Positions 1 to 12,635 of a stretch of 64,000 nucleotides of DNA are shown here, piece by piece. The notes beneath the pieces were generated by a model, which worked only from the letters and a program-made list of their open reading frames with translations, did not search any database and was not told where the DNA came from. The position numbers and the translations under genes are program-made. This stretch comes from Myoxocephalus aenaeus. Taxonomy: Eukaryota > Chordata > Actinopteri > Perciformes > Cottidae. The number at the start of each line of letters is the position of its first letter. Within the stretch, counting starts at the first letter, position 1. The stretch covers positions 106,001 to 170,000 of the forward strand of contig JBAMJR010000519.1 in NCBI GenBank assembly GCA_038501785.1. The letters are read 5' to 3'.

Positions 1-1373
1 ATCAGAGGAACGAGTAGAGAAACAGCAAAGGAACTAGCAGAGGAACCATCAGAGGAACCAGCAGAAGAACTAGTAGAGGAACCATCAGAGGAACTAGTAG
101 AGGAACCATCAGAGGAACGAGTAGAGAAACAGCAAAGGAACTAGCAGAGGAACCATCAGAGGAACCAGCAGAAGAACTAGTAGAGGAACCATCAGAGGAA
201 CTAGTAGAGGAACCATCAGAGGAACTAGCAGAGGAACCATCAGAGGAACTATTAGAGGAACCATCAGAGGAACTAGTAGAGGAACCATCAGAGGAACTAG
301 CAGAGGAACCATCAGAGGAACTAGTAGAGGAACCATCAGAGGAACGAGTAGAGAAACAGCAAAGGAACTAGCAGAGGAACCATCAGAGGAACCAGCAGAA
401 GAACTAGTAGAGGAACCATCAGAGGAACTAGTAGAGGAACCATCAGAGGAACTAGCAGAGGAACCATCAGAGGAACTAGTAGAGGAACCATCAGAGGAAC
501 TAGTAGAGGAACCATCAGAGGAACGAGTAGAGAAACAGCAAAGGAACTAGCAGAGGAACCATCAGAGGAACCAGCAGAAGAACCAGCAGAGGAACCATCA
601 GAGGAACAATTAGATGAAACATCAGTGGAATTAGTAGAGGAACCATCAGAGAAACTAGCAGAGGAACCATCAGAGGAACTATTAGAGGAACCGTCAGTGG
701 AACTAGCAGAGGAACCATGAGAGGAACTAGTAGAGGAACCATCGGAGGAACTAGCAGAGGAACCATCAGAGGAACTAGTAGAGGAACCGTCAGAGGAACG
801 AGTAGAGAAACATCAGAGGAACTATTAGAGGAAACGTCAGTGGAATTAGTAGAGGAACCATCAGAGGAACTAGCAGAGGAACCATCAGAGGAACTAGTAG
901 AGGAACCATCAGAGGAACTAGCAGAGGAACCATCAGAGGAACTAGTAGAGGAACCATCAGAGGAACGAGTAGAGAAACAGCAAAGGAACTAGCAGAGGAA
1001 CCATCAGAGGAACCAGCAGAAGAACCAGCAGAGGAACCATCAGAGGAACAATTAGATGAAACGTCAGTGGAATTAGTAGAGGAACCATCAGAGGAACTAG
1101 TAGAGGGACTAGCAGAGGAACTAGCAGAGGAACCATCAGAGGAACTATTAGAGGAACTGTCAGTGGAACTAGCAGAGGAACCAGCAGAGGAACCAGCAGA
1201 GGAACCATCAGAGGAACAATTAGAGGAACCATCAGAGTAACTATCAGAAGAACCATCAGAGGAACTATCAGAGGAACCATAAGAGGAACTATTAGAGGAA
1301 CCGTCAGTGGAACTATGAGAGGAACCGTCAGTGGAAGCATCAGAGGAACCAGCAGAGGAACCATCAGAGGAAC
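1..1373. repeat. 12/24-bp purine-rich minisatellite (cut by window start)
   Basis: The stretch is built from 12-bp subunits such as AGAGGAACCATC and AGAGGAACTAGT, usually paired into 24 bp, with about 114 subunits. The + strand is strongly purine-rich. Because 12 is divisible by three, open frames run through it on both strands, but they only encode repeated Val-Pro-Leu or Glu-Glu-Pro-type peptides and are not genes. The array begins before the window, so its full length is unknown. Confidence 0.95.
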
Positions 1374-1944
1374 GGTTGCGTTCTTCAGGGAGGAACCGTG
1401 CGGTCCAAACTCTCATTGCGTGACACGTCTTCCCTGGACGTTGAACCTCTGACCAGCCGGGTCAACGCAGGCTGGTTTCTCGTTAAGGAGAGGAGGAGGA
1501 ACCTGGTGGAATATGAATCGTACTTAAACGGCTCTTTGCTGGATTTATGTGGCTGCTGAATTGCAGCAGATGCTCGGAGAGATTAATCTACTTTTATCTG
1601 TGCGTTTGGTCCATAATTAGAGCTGCGTCGTTGATTTCTTAATTATTTTGAACAGATTCTGCCGAGACATTCCCCGGCTCTCTGTGCAGCCGCATGGCCG
1701 CCCATCAGTCTCCTTTCAGGTTCACTCGTTGGCTCCATCCCTCCGGTGAGCGCTGACAGAGTTAGGACGAGAGATATACTGGGACCCTGTGGGGCGGACC
1801 ACATGACCTCATGGTCCAGGTACACGTTTACCCTGCAGCATCTTCTCTGATGCATGATGATTATGAACTAATGATGTCACTGGATGATGTCACAGGATGT
1901 TCATTCAGTCACATGACCGCACCGAGTCTATCTTTGAGGTTTAG
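1374..1944. other. Intron sequence, nothing recognised
   Basis: This is non-repetitive grid1 intron sequence between two minisatellites. I see no exon, RNA gene or mobile element in it. Confidence 0.6.
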
Positions 1945-2944
1945 CACTTCTGTTCTCATGCGACATGTTCAATGCCCCTTCTGTTCTCATGCGACATGTT
2001 CAATGCCCCTTCTGTTCTCATGCGACATGTTCAATGTCCCTTCTGTTCTCATGCGACATGTTCAATGCCCCTTCTGTTCTCATGCGACATGTTCAATGCC
2101 CCTTCTGTTCTCATGCGACATGTTCAATGCCCCTTCTGTTCTCATGCGACATGTTCAATGCCCCTTCTGTTCTCATACAACATGTTCAATGCCCCTTCTG
2201 TTCTCATGCGACATATTCAATGTCCCTTCTGTTCTCATACAACATGTTCAATGCCCCTTCTGTTCTCATACAACATGTTCAATGCCCCTTCTGTTCTCAT
2301 GCGACATGTTCAATGACCCTTCTGTTCTCATACAACATGTTCAATGCCCCTTCTGTTCTCATGCGACATGTTCAATGCCCCTTCTGTTCTCATGCGACAT
2401 GTTCAATGCCCCTTCTGTTCTCATGCGACATGTTCAATGCCCCTTCTGTTCTCATGCGACATGTTCAATGCCCCTTCTGTTCTCATGCGACATGTTCAAT
2501 GCCCCTTCTGTTCTCATGCGACATGTTCAATGCCCCTTCTGTTCTCATGCAACATGTTCAATGCCCCTTCTGTTCTCATGCAACATGTTCAATGCCCCTT
2601 CTGTTCTCATGTGACATGTTCAATGCCCCTTCTGTTCTCATACAACATGTTCAATGTCCCTTCTGTTCTCATGCGACATGTTCAATGCCCCTTCTGTTCT
2701 CATGCAACATGTTCAATGCCCCTTCTGTTCTCATGCGACATGTTCAATGTCCCTTCTGTTCTCATGCGACATGTTCAATGCCCCTTCTGTTCTCATGCAA
2801 CATGTTCAATGCCCCTTCTGTTCTCATGCAACATGTTCAATGTCCCTTCTGTTCTCATGCAACATGTTCAATGCCCCTTCTGTTCTCATGCGACATGTTC
2901 AATGTCCCTTCTGTTCTCATGCAACATGACATGTTCAATGCCCC
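1945..2944. repeat. 31-bp minisatellite, about 32 copies
   Basis: The unit contains TTCTCATGCGACATGTTC followed by AATGCCCC. Variants mostly alternate GCGACATG, GCAACATG and ACAACATG, and CCCC with TCCC. One unit near 2925 has an internal ACATG duplication. All three + frames stay open because the unit has few stops, but the predicted peptides are pure repeats. Confidence 0.95.
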
Positions 2945-3799
2945 GATACCTTAAAGAGATCTTTCTGGAGCCTGTTCACGATCCAGCTGTCGTCTTTAGT
3001 TGGACATTGGGATCTTACCGCCTCCAACTGTTAATCAGAGTAGCATGAAGCTATTAGCATGAAGCTATTAACATGAAGCTATTAGCATGAAGTTATTAGC
3101 ATGAAGTTATCAGCAGGAATCATATGTGTTGTGTTGTCCCAGGTCCATAGATTGATCTCATGAATCTGCACACAGACTGTGAACTATTATTATTCAGACA
3201 GGCGAAAACTGGGTCAGTTGTTGATTTGTTTCCTAATGCTGACACATCGGGAGCTCTGGCTCGTGCACGGTGTGTGTGGTGCACAGTGTGTGTGTGCACG
3301 GTGTGGTGCACGGTGTGTGTGTGTGCATGGTGTGGTGCACGGTGTGTGTGTGCACGGTGTGTGTGCATGAAGCTGACCTCAGGTTACCTATTGATTGATT
3401 GGTGGAGAGGATGTGGAACCAGCCGGTGATGCTTATTGATTATTGGTTTAGGATCGTTACAGCTCATTGTTTAGCTCACCTGAAGTGTGTGGAAAGGCTT
3501 TCTGGGAAATATAGTAAATCGGTAGAAGAGATAAAGGAGGAGGAAGGAGGCCAACGTGGGTTCCTCTTCAGACGGTCCTCACGTGTCCAGTTACATTCTG
3601 CATTGTTCTCTACTTTGACCTCACTTGCAGTCATACATTCAAATAATGATATCAGCTAAACTCATCCATTACAGTGTTATTCATTAATATACTTGCATAA
3701 CACATTCAGTGTTACTTCTTTGGCTTGACCTTTAACCTGTAAACTCTTTGTAATACTCAATAGCTACCACTAGGAGCGCTATTTAAAACCTTTTTATCC
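2945..3799. other. Intron sequence with two short tandem repeats
   Basis: Mostly single-copy sequence. It contains a 15-bp repeat (ATGAAGCTATTAGC type, about five copies, 3043-3113) and a GTGCACGGTGTG-rich tract (about 3263-3368). I see no gene. Confidence 0.7.
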
Positions 3800-3906
3800 C
3801 CGGTTAAGCCCCAGCCATTTTACTCAAAAATTGCGAATGGTTTGCATCCCCATAATAAATACGGAATATCTCCTCAACCACAAGGGCTATTTGAATAATT
3901 TAAAAT
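3800..3906 (+). mobile_element. Dispersed AT-rich repeat family, copy 1
   Basis: This copy starts near a TTAAGCCCC motif and carries the core CAACCACAAGGGCTATTT at about 3879. It aligns along about 85 bp with the copy near 11080-11165, including GAATGGTTTGCATCCCC. Other copies lie near 15690-17450 (inverted), 21060-21640, 29435-29520 and 35524. The related element at 35524-37134 has terminal inverted repeats, so this is probably a DNA-transposon-derived family. Confidence 0.6.
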
Positions 3907-3980
3907 AGTCCACGGTGGACTGGTCTCTGCTGGATCTGGGTCTAGTCCACAGTGGACTGGTCTCTGCTGGATCTGGGTCT
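3907..3980. repeat. 37-bp tandem duplication
   Basis: Two adjacent 37-bp copies begin at 3907 and 3944 and differ by one base (CACGGTGG versus CACAGTGG). Each begins with the near-palindrome GTCCACGGTGGAC. Confidence 0.9.
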
Positions 3981-4022
3981 CTTGGCACAGAGAAAGATTG
4001 ACTTGAGGATTGAGGAAGGCTG

Positions 4023-4027
<5 letters not shown>

Positions 4028-4097
<70 letters not shown>
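4028..4097. repeat. (AC)n microsatellite
   Basis: An uninterrupted AC dinucleotide run of about 35 units. Confidence 0.98.
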
Positions 4098-4099
<2 letters not shown>

Positions 4100-4370
4100 G
4101 CTCCACAGGGCTCTGCTTGTTTGGAGGTGAAGTCGACCATAATAAGGCTGTAGTTTGCACCATTATTGGACCTACAGGTCATTCATTTCAGCTCCTTATT
4201 AACGGAGACATTGTTGAGCAGCGGCTCGGCCCTGAGAGGGGGGTGCAGGGGGCTATGGGTAATGGGGCTACAGATCCATGAGATAGATAGTTTAATTAAG
4301 CTTGAGAGAATTTAAACCCCCGTCGGCCCGAAGTGAGAAATGAGCTCTAAAGGCGAAGAGAGCTAGAGGG

Positions 4371-4373
<3 letters not shown>

Positions 4374-4433
<60 letters not shown>

Positions 4434-4476
4434 GGGATGGTAAAGATGCAAGGTTTATTTTTAATACATATACTAC

Positions 4477-4545
<69 letters not shown>
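4374..4545. repeat. (GT)n followed by (AT)n
   Basis: A GT run (4374-4431) is followed after about 50 bp by a pure AT run (about 4482-4545). The AT run can extrude as a hairpin. Confidence 0.95.
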
Positions 4546-4547
<2 letters not shown>

Positions 4548-6033
4548 CACTACACACACCCCTGCTTGACTACTTATAACGATGAATTAATATCTCTGTT
4601 TTACTGACTTATCTTTGTCAATTATTTACCTCTTTATTCTTTTCTCTGTTGTACTGCTCAGTGTTTTCCGCAGCATTTGTAACAATACCTACGAAATATA
4701 ATACACTTCAGCTTTGTAGATGTCTTGCAAACATAATTCCATACGTACGGAATCACAAACGAGGAATCATGAAGCAATCCTTCAGTCAGGAGACCCGTTT
4801 CTTCACAACATGACTACCTTTATTTTGAAAAGCCTGTCTTCATGTAACGAAGTATGTTTCTTAGGAAGACAAACACAAATAATGAGTCCTCTTTTTGTAC
4901 GATATCATACTTTATACGAGGACTCATTGGACTACGACACAAACACTCACGACCACATTAAAATCATAACGTCTCGTGTTGACGTCTGGATATATTTCGT
5001 CACACTTCCTGGTTGTCTCGACATCGTTTGCTGGACACGCCCCCTTTTGAACAAGCGTCTCGTGGATAAAACCAGCGATCTGGAGATGAACTTAAACTCA
5101 CGTTATATTCCACACGCCATCGGCCACATCGTCATGTTTCTTTCACACACTGAGCAGAGATGTTACCTCTTGGGGGCGTGTCTTGTTTTGCAATACGCAT
5201 AACATTGGACTAATGACTAAAAAATGTCAAAATATGTGCACATTGCATCCCTTAACATGCAATACATGTTTCGCCTTTTTTAGCGTTTCTACCTTTACGA
5301 ACTCATCCTAGAATGTTTATGCGATCGACTTCAATTCTGTTCATGAATGATCTCGAGACCCTCGTGAACTTAAGTTGTGTTATTTGCGTGTTTTTTGGTG
5401 AACGGCCTCGACGTGGCGTGGACCTCAAGACACACCCATGTTGTGCGGTTGGCTGTGTGAGAGGAAGCTGTTGTAACTCCAACATACATCGTGCAAGCCG
5501 ACCAACATTTCTCATGCAGAATGTTTGTACAAAAAGGTTCCTGTGTGTCTCCTGTCGGCGTCTGTCGTGCTTTATATCTTTTGATTGATCAACATAAACC
5601 CTCATTTCCATGCACATATTGTGGATTAATACTGTAATGATGCGTTCGCAGATGCGAGGGATTTAAAGACAGCGGAGGACAAAGAGCGAATGAGAAGCAG
5701 AGGATTCCTCTTTGTCTCGTGCCAGTGATCCGCTGCTCGTCTAATCCTGTTGTTTTGTTCCGCCGCCCGGCTCTCGTCTCCCGATCGATTACCTGAGCCT
5801 CCGCGGCCTCCCGGCCTCCACGCGGGCGCATCTCATTTCCCTTCTCATTGTGTTGCAGTGGCTTAAAAACAATCCAGCCGTCGTCTTAATTCATGGAGCT
5901 GGGAGGCGTGAACAAAAAAGTTTTGGGGTGAGATTAAAAAAAGGATGAGCAGAGGATCTGATGATCTGATGAGAGAAGTTTAGAAACCAGGTCACGTCCA
6001 ACGAGAGGATCCGGTTACAGACGACAGCAGTCT
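4546..6033. other. Intron sequence, nothing recognised
   Basis: Single-copy sequence. It includes a 160-codon open frame at 4720-5202 (+) whose product matches no family I know and lacks recognisable domains; I treat it as a chance frame. The part from about 5640 to 5830 is relatively CpG-rich. Confidence 0.55.
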
Positions 6034-7912
6034 TAAACCAAGAGTTAGCTTTAGGACACTAAACCATCAGTTAGGGTTAGGACACTAAACCATCAGTTAG
6101 GTTTAGGACACTAAACCATCAGTTAGGGTTAGGACACTAAACCATCAGTTAGGTTTAGGAAACTAAACCATCAGTTAGGTTTAGGACACTAAACCAACAG
6201 TTAGGGTTAGGGAACTAAACCATCAGTTAGGTTTAGGACACTAAACCATCAGTTAGGGTTAGGACACTAAACCATCAGTTAGGTTTAGGACACTAAACCA
6301 TCAGTTAGGTTTAGGACACTAAACCAACAGTTATGGTTAGGACACTAAACCATCAGTTAGGGTTAGGAAACTAAACCATCAGTTAGGGTTAGGACACTAA
6401 ACCATCAGTTAGGGTTAGGACACTAAACCATCAGTTAGGGTTAGGACACTAAACCATCAGTTAGGTTTAGGACACTAAACCATCAGTTAGGTTTAGGACA
6501 CTAAACCATCAGTTAGGGTTAGGACACTAAACCATCAGTTAGGTTTAGGACACTAAACCATCAGTTAGGGTTAGGACACTAAACCATCAGTTAGGGTTAG
6601 GAAACTAAACCATCAGTTAGGGTTAGGACACTAAACCATCAGTTAGGTTTAGGACACTAAACCAACAGTTAGGGTTAGGGAACTAAACCATCAGTTAGGT
6701 TTAGGACACTAAACCATCAGTTAGGGTTAGGACACTAAACCATCAGTTAGGGTTAGGACACTAAACCATCAGTTAGGTTTAGGACACTAAACCATCAGTT
6801 AGGGTTAGGACACTAAACCAACAGTTAGGGTTAGGACACTAAACCATCAGTTAGGGTTAGGACACTAAACCATCAGTTAGGGTTAGGACACTAAACCATC
6901 AGTTAGGGTTAGGACACTAAACCAACAGTTAGGTTTAGGACACTAAACCATCAGTTAGGGTTAGGACACTAAACCATCAGTTAGGGTTAGGACACTAAAC
7001 CATCAGTTAGGGTTAGGACACTAAACCAACAGTTAGGTTTAGGACACTAAACCATCAGTTAGGGTTAGGACACTAAACCATCAGTTAGGGTTAGGACACT
7101 AAACCAACAGTTAGGGTTAGGACACTAAACCATCAGTTAGGGTTAGGACACTAAACCAACAGTTAGGGTTAGGAAACTAAACCATCAGTTAGGGTTAGGA
7201 CACTAAACCATCAGTTAGGTTTAGGACACTAAACCATCAGTTAGGGTTAGGACACTAAACCATCAGTTAGGGTTAGGACACTAAACCATCAGTTAGGGTT
7301 AGGACACTAAACCATCAGTTAGGGTTAGGAAACTAAACCATCAGTTAGGGTTAGGACACTAAACCATCAGTTAGGTTTAGGACACTAAACCATCAGTTAG
7401 GGTTAGGACACTAAACCATCAGTTAGGGTTAGGACACTAAACCATCAGTTAGGGTTAGGACACTAAACCATCAGTTAGGGTTAGGACACTAAACCATCAG
7501 TTAGGTTTAGGACACTAAACCATCAGTTAGGGTTAGGACACTAAACCAACAGTTAGGGTTAGGACACTAAACCATCAGTTAGGGTTAGGACACTAAACCA
7601 TCAGTTAGGGTTAGGACACTAAACCAACAGTTAGGGTTAGGACACTAAACCATCAGTTAGGGTTAGGACACTAAACCATCAGTTAGGGTTAGGAAACTAA
7701 ACCATCAGTTAGGGTTAGGACACTAAACCATCAGTTAGGGTTAGGACACTAAACCAACAGTTAGGGTTAGGAAACTAAACCATCAGTTAGGGTTAGGACA
7801 CTAAACCAACAGTTAGGTTTAGGACACTAAACCATCAGTTAGGGTTAGGACACTAAACCATCAGTTAGGGTTAGGACACTGAACCAACAGTTATGCTTAG
7901 GAAACTAAACCT
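6034..7912. repeat. 26-bp minisatellite with telomere-like TTAGGG motifs, about 72 copies
   Basis: The unit contains CTAAACCATCAGTTAGG followed by GTTAGGACA or TTTAGGACA. Many units thus include GTTAGGGTTAGG, two near-telomeric hexamers. The form GGTTTAG-GACA-CTAAACC is a perfect 7-bp inverted repeat with a 4-base loop. The last units are degenerate. A second 26-bp array at 54893-56238 has a clearly related unit. Confidence 0.95.
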
Positions 7913-9059
7913 TCTCTTCCTCGGATCCGATGCATTACATATCCACGTCGTCTAACGGGATCAGCAGAGACTCCGTTCCTCCATAATTCCATTAGTTCTC
8001 ACTTGGTGTTTTTTTAAATGCCAGGTTTTGCATAACTGCCTCTTTTCACTGGCAGGCAGATATTTGTCTCTCATTTATGGAAAGCGTCTGTTTACTCTGA
8101 GAAGTTGCACGCAGCTGTAAAGGAGTTTACCTCCTCGACAAATCAAATCTCCAAGTACCGACTGAAAGCTCCTGAATGTGATGTTTAGACGCCGTGTCCC
8201 TGCATCCCAATCACATCCCAATCACACTGAGGCCTGATAGCATGCAGCGCATTCTGCTATGAACCCATAACCCTCTGCTCAAGGGTAAGATGTTTGTTTC
8301 CTTCTGCTAATTTGGAGGTAAGATATTGAATGCAGATGCCACTAATAAGCCGAGGGAGGCAAATCTTTGTCTGGTTCCGCCTCCTAATGGTGTCGGCCTC
8401 CCGCCGGCTGGCGGAGTCGCTCTGTGAGTGTCATTAGGATGCACGGGGAGGCGCCTCGGCTAAATATTGCGCAGGCTTCATTTAGCACAGACGACACCAT
8501 GACTCAGGACTCCGGAGCGAGAGTGAGTCACGTTCAGCCCAAATGGTTCCAGTGAGTTATTCCAGCAGCTCCCGGCGTTGTGTGGCAGAAGCCTCCCAAC
8601 CTATTAGTCCCATCCTGCTGCTATGCTAATCGCTGCTCTGCGGCGGCGGCCCGACTGCAGGTCTCGTCTCTGAAGCCGAGGCTCGTTAGGCGGATCGCTC
8701 CCGTCGTGGAGCGGCGCCCACGCAAGACACGAGACCGGTGGAGGATCTTTGTTTTGATTTAAACGCAGAGATTTACTGCGTTATTGGGGATGCATGCTGG
8801 GAAATGATTATCACCATTAATGCTGAACACTAATCACTTTTACTTTGTGATCAAATTACCAACGTCGTCATTATCCACCTTGCAAAACATCTAGAGAGAA
8901 TAAGAACAGTGAGCGTGAGAGACGATTATCGAGGGCCGAGCGAGGCCTTCATTCATGACATCGTCCTCAGTCACGTGTGCAAAGCGGCTTCCAGCCATGA
9001 ACTCTTGTTTACTCCGCTTTGAGTCCACGTGAGACTCCAGCACCGCGCTGGAGGTCGAG
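7913..9059. other. Intron sequence, nothing recognised
   Basis: Single-copy sequence of mixed composition with a few CpG-rich patches (around 8395-8460 and 8640-8720). I see no exon or RNA gene. Confidence 0.5.
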
Positions 9060-9422
9060 GAAGGGGGGCCCTCTGAGGGAAGGTGGACCTCCTGAGGGAA
9101 TGTGTGACCTCCTGAGGGAAGGGGGACCTAAACCAACAGTTAGGTTTAGGCAAAGGTGGACCTCCTGATGGAAGGGGTACCTGCTGAGGGAAGATGGGAC
9201 CTCCTGAGGGAAGGTGAAACATCTTGATGGAAGAGGGACCTCCTGAGGGAAGATGGGACCTCCTGAGGGAAGGCGGGACCTGCTGAGGGAAGATGTAACA
9301 TCCCGAGGGAAGGGGGACCCCTGAGGGAATGTGGGACCCCCTGAGGGAAGATGGGACCTCCTGAGGGAAGGGAAGACCTCCTGGGGGAAGATGGGACCTA
9401 AACCAACAGTTAGGTTTAGGTA
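9060..9422. repeat. Degenerate GGGACCTCCTGAGGGAAG repeat with two isolated 26-mer relatives
   Basis: About 17 imperfect copies of an 18-20-bp unit built on GACCTCCTGAGGGAAG. Two single copies of a motif from the 6-8 kb array are embedded near 9127-9150 and 9396-9420. Each reads CCTAAACC, eight bases, then GGTTTAGG, a perfect 8-bp inverted repeat. Confidence 0.85.
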
Positions 9423-10641
9423 AAAATGCTGTGTGTTTGATCTGGAAGAGTCTTTCAACATTAAATGTTTGATAATTTCTTGTCACATATCAGCATACAG
9501 GTCAGCCAGCACCGTTGGCAGTGAAAGCAAATTAATACGTCCACGCAGAATTAAACTCTTTACTTTTCTCCGTGACTTTTTTTATTAATAATTTATCCAT
9601 TGATGGTTTACAGAGGGCGGGGCTCTGTGAATCATGATGAGCACCTGCAGGGAAAGAGGCTCTACAGAGATGTGACAGGATGTGACAAACAAATATTTAA
9701 AAAATATATATATTTTCAGTGACACAATATCACCTCAAACTTCAAGATAAGAGGAGTTCTCTTGGAAAGATTGTCCACTGATTGTCTTTTTCAAAGCCTC
9801 AGGGAGCGCAACAGAGGGGCTAAAGACCCCTGTCCTGAGGGAAGGGGGGCCCCCGAGGCCCACCAGGTAGTTCTGTTTCAGAACGTTGTTTGGGGTTTCT
9901 GGGCCTGCACCTGGACTCTCATCAACCAATCAGGAGCCACCATGCTCCACATCTTGCTGCCTCCTTCCGGCTCCTTCTAGACCTAAGGAGTCCTCCTGCA
10001 GCACCCTGACCTCCATCGTCTGTGGATCAGCAGTGGCACCGGGATTCACTTTTATTAAATTGACCCGATGAGTCAAATTCCAATATAATCTGGTGGGCTT
10101 TTAGCGAAAGAAAACAAACAGAAACACATGTACTAATTGAATACAAGATTGCTCTCTTAATGCTTCAGTGCAAGTTCATTAGCTCCACCTCAAGAGAGGC
10201 ATTCCTCTCATTATCTTAAGACAATTCTATGTTTCTGTTATCGCCCGTCATCGCTTCCCTCCACACTGAACCCGGAGTAAAGACACGTAGAGCGAGTTTG
10301 ACTCATCACACATTAAGCTGCGGGGTTCCCCGACCAGCCAGCTGTTCTCTTTTTCCCTGGAAGACGACCTGGCTTCATGCTCTTCTGCCTCTGCATAACC
10401 TGTTTTTATAATTATTTTATATATATATGTATTCCCCTGTTGGGAGCTCAGTCATAACACACCCGCTGCCCTTTGGAGCATCTCCTGACCTTAAAGTCTG
10501 GACACATCTTCTCCTGGAGAGGAAGTGGCGCTCTAACCGGAGATGAAAAGGTTTGCTGAGAGGCTTAAACTGTGTCTGTCTGCCTGTCAGGCACAACCCG
10601 GGGGGGGGGGAGGAGCTCCATGTGGCGTTGAAATGTTCAGG
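9423..10641. other. Intron sequence, nothing recognised
   Basis: Single-copy intron. A G10 run lies near 10601. No gene or mobile element is recognised. Confidence 0.5.
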
Positions 10642-10856
10642 AAGTAAAGGACTGTACCATTACAGTAAAGGACTGTACCATTAAAGTAAAGGACTGTAAC
10701 ATTAAAGTAAAGGACTGTAACATTAAAGTAAATGACTGTACCCATTACAGTAAAGGACTACCATTAAAGTAAAGGACTGTACCATTACAGTAAAGGACTG
10801 TACCATTACAGTAAAGGACTACCATTAAAGTAAAGGACTGTACCATTACAGTAAAG
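10642..10856. repeat. 21-bp minisatellite, about 10 copies
   Basis: The unit contains TAAAGGACTGTACCATTA. Copies vary at CATTACAG versus CATTAAAG, and some lack the TGT. Confidence 0.92.
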
Positions 10857-11069
10857 GTGTGTTGGTTTGGTTAAACCTGGATTAAAGACAACAACTAGCC
10901 GGCTGTTCACTGCAAGCTGTTTGTAGCTCCGCCTACAACGAGTCATTCACTGCGGCGCCTCAGTAACCCAGGTCATTACTTCACATGTAATCCAGAACAG
11001 GTTGCGTTTGCTGACGTTTTGAAGCCTTGAGTTTGTTGTCGCCATCTTTTTTTCTTCTTTTTTTTTTAC
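10857..11069. other. Intron sequence, nothing recognised
   Basis: A short single-copy stretch between a minisatellite and a dispersed repeat. Confidence 0.5.
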
Positions 11070-11400
11070 TTGTTTACCCCCCAGACATTTTTTCTCAAAT
11101 TGTGAATGGTTTGCATCCCCCTACTAAATACAAAACATCTCCTCAACCACAAGGGCTATTTCAATCATTTCAAAAATGTATAATATACAGAAAACACTTG
11201 TGATTAAGAGGTTCATATAGCAGTACATGATAGAACACAGAAAAGAAGAAAACAAAACAAAAATCCCAAAAGAAAAACCTCCAGGATGTATTTCATCTTT
11301 TTAATTATACAAATCATCGCTTTTATTCCTACTATAAAATATCACTATGTGTTCACAGTATCTCTGTAAAGTTGGACTTTGATTAAGTTAAGTTTAATAC
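11070..11400 (+). mobile_element. Dispersed AT-rich repeat family, copy 2
   Basis: Shares GAATGGTTTGCATCCCC and the CAACCACAAGGGCTATTT core with the copy at 3800. Downstream AT-rich sequence includes CTCTGTAAAGTTGGACTTTGA near 11364, similar to GCAAAGGTTGACTTTGATAA inside the 35524-37134 element. Boundaries are approximate and no target duplication was found. Confidence 0.5.
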
Positions 11401-11534
11401 TTTTAGTAATTAATTTAGTGCAGATTTTGTGAACCGTAGTTTTAGGTCCGCTGAGAGCCAAAATGCCCTAACTTTCCTTCTGGACCTTGAATGCCTCTGG
11501 TTCCACAACAGAGGGGCTCTGCTCAAGCAGATGC

Positions 11535-11957
11535 ACCAAAACATACCAAGCAAGTATTGTTTATCCATAAGTAAGTACAATACATACCAAGTATTGTTTA
11601 TCCATAAGTACAATACATACCAAGCAAGTATTGTTTATCCATAAGTAAGTACAATACATACCAAGTATTGTTTATCCATAAGTAAGTACAATACATACCA
11701 AGTATCTATTATCCATAAGTAAGTACAACACATACCAAGCAAGTATTGTTTATCCATAAGTAAGTACAATACATACCAAGTATTGTTTATCCAAAAGTAA
11801 GTACAAAACATACCAAGTATTGTTTATCCATAAGTGAGTACAACACATACCAAGCAAGTATTGTTTATCCATAAGTAAGTACAATACATACCAAGTATTG
11901 TTTATCCATAAGTAAATACAACACATACCAAGTATTGTTTATCCATAAGTAAGTCAT
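11535..11957. repeat. About 38-41-bp minisatellite, about 11 copies
   Basis: The unit contains TATTGTTTATCCATAAGTAA, then GTACAATACATACCAAG. Length varies through presence or absence of a second CAAG. Confidence 0.92.
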
Positions 11958-12635
11958 ATTTCAATGTGTTGATATCTTGAGGTTTTGTCTCACAGTGGTT
12001 TTGATGTATTGGTGGATTCTGGAGGTCGTAAGCTTTCCAGAAAGGTGAGCTAATCATGTGTAGCATCAAGCTAGGTATATGAACATTGATATTTTCATAA
12101 TTTGGAGAGCTCTCTCGAGTCACTTTCGAGTCCTCCGAGTCATATTTATGGTTTGTGTTAATATTTATGGTTGAATTGTGTTATAAACACGTAACATGGA
12201 CTTATATGCTCTTGTAAGGCCAGGATGTGCAGTTTTCTTTGGTCTGTCACACCAGTGGCTCTGGTATGGATTCATGGGAGTATGAGGACTAGGAGAGTGA
12301 GGAAGACCTCCTGATGAAGAGTTCTGCCCCCATTTTTGGGGGCGCTGGGGTTAGTGAACAGGAAGTGACCGTATCAGGACTGAGGAGGAGTGAGGTAGAC
12401 GCCGTGTACGTCTCTAGTGGCGACCTGTCAGTCACCTTGTAGCCCCGCCCTAAAGCATCCCCTGCTTTATGGTCTGTTTCTGTCACGGTTTGGGTTTTTA
12501 TTGAGTGTGTTTCTTGTTTTATTTTGAAGTTCCCTGCCTCTTGTGTCCTGTGTTCACTTCACTTCCTGTCTTTGCACGTTTTCCCGCCGGTGTGATTGTC
12601 TGCCCCGCCCCTAATGAGTCCACCTGTGTCTCCTC
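11958..12635. other. Intron sequence, nothing recognised
   Basis: Single-copy intron sequence; no exon or element seen. Confidence 0.5.

Noticed and set aside
1945..2944. Regular 31-bp repeats resembling a CRISPR array
   Set aside because: The units abut directly with no unique spacers, and the host is a vertebrate.
1811..3048. Open frames of 230-330 codons
   Set aside because: Repeat peptides of the 31-bp satellite.
4720..5202. A 160-codon non-repetitive open frame (+)
   Set aside because: No known domain or splice context, composition like surrounding intron; conservation in another fish would be needed to revive it.
6034..7912. True interstitial telomere array
   Set aside because: TTAGGG-like hexamers occur only twice per 26-bp unit and never as a long pure (TTAGGG)n run.
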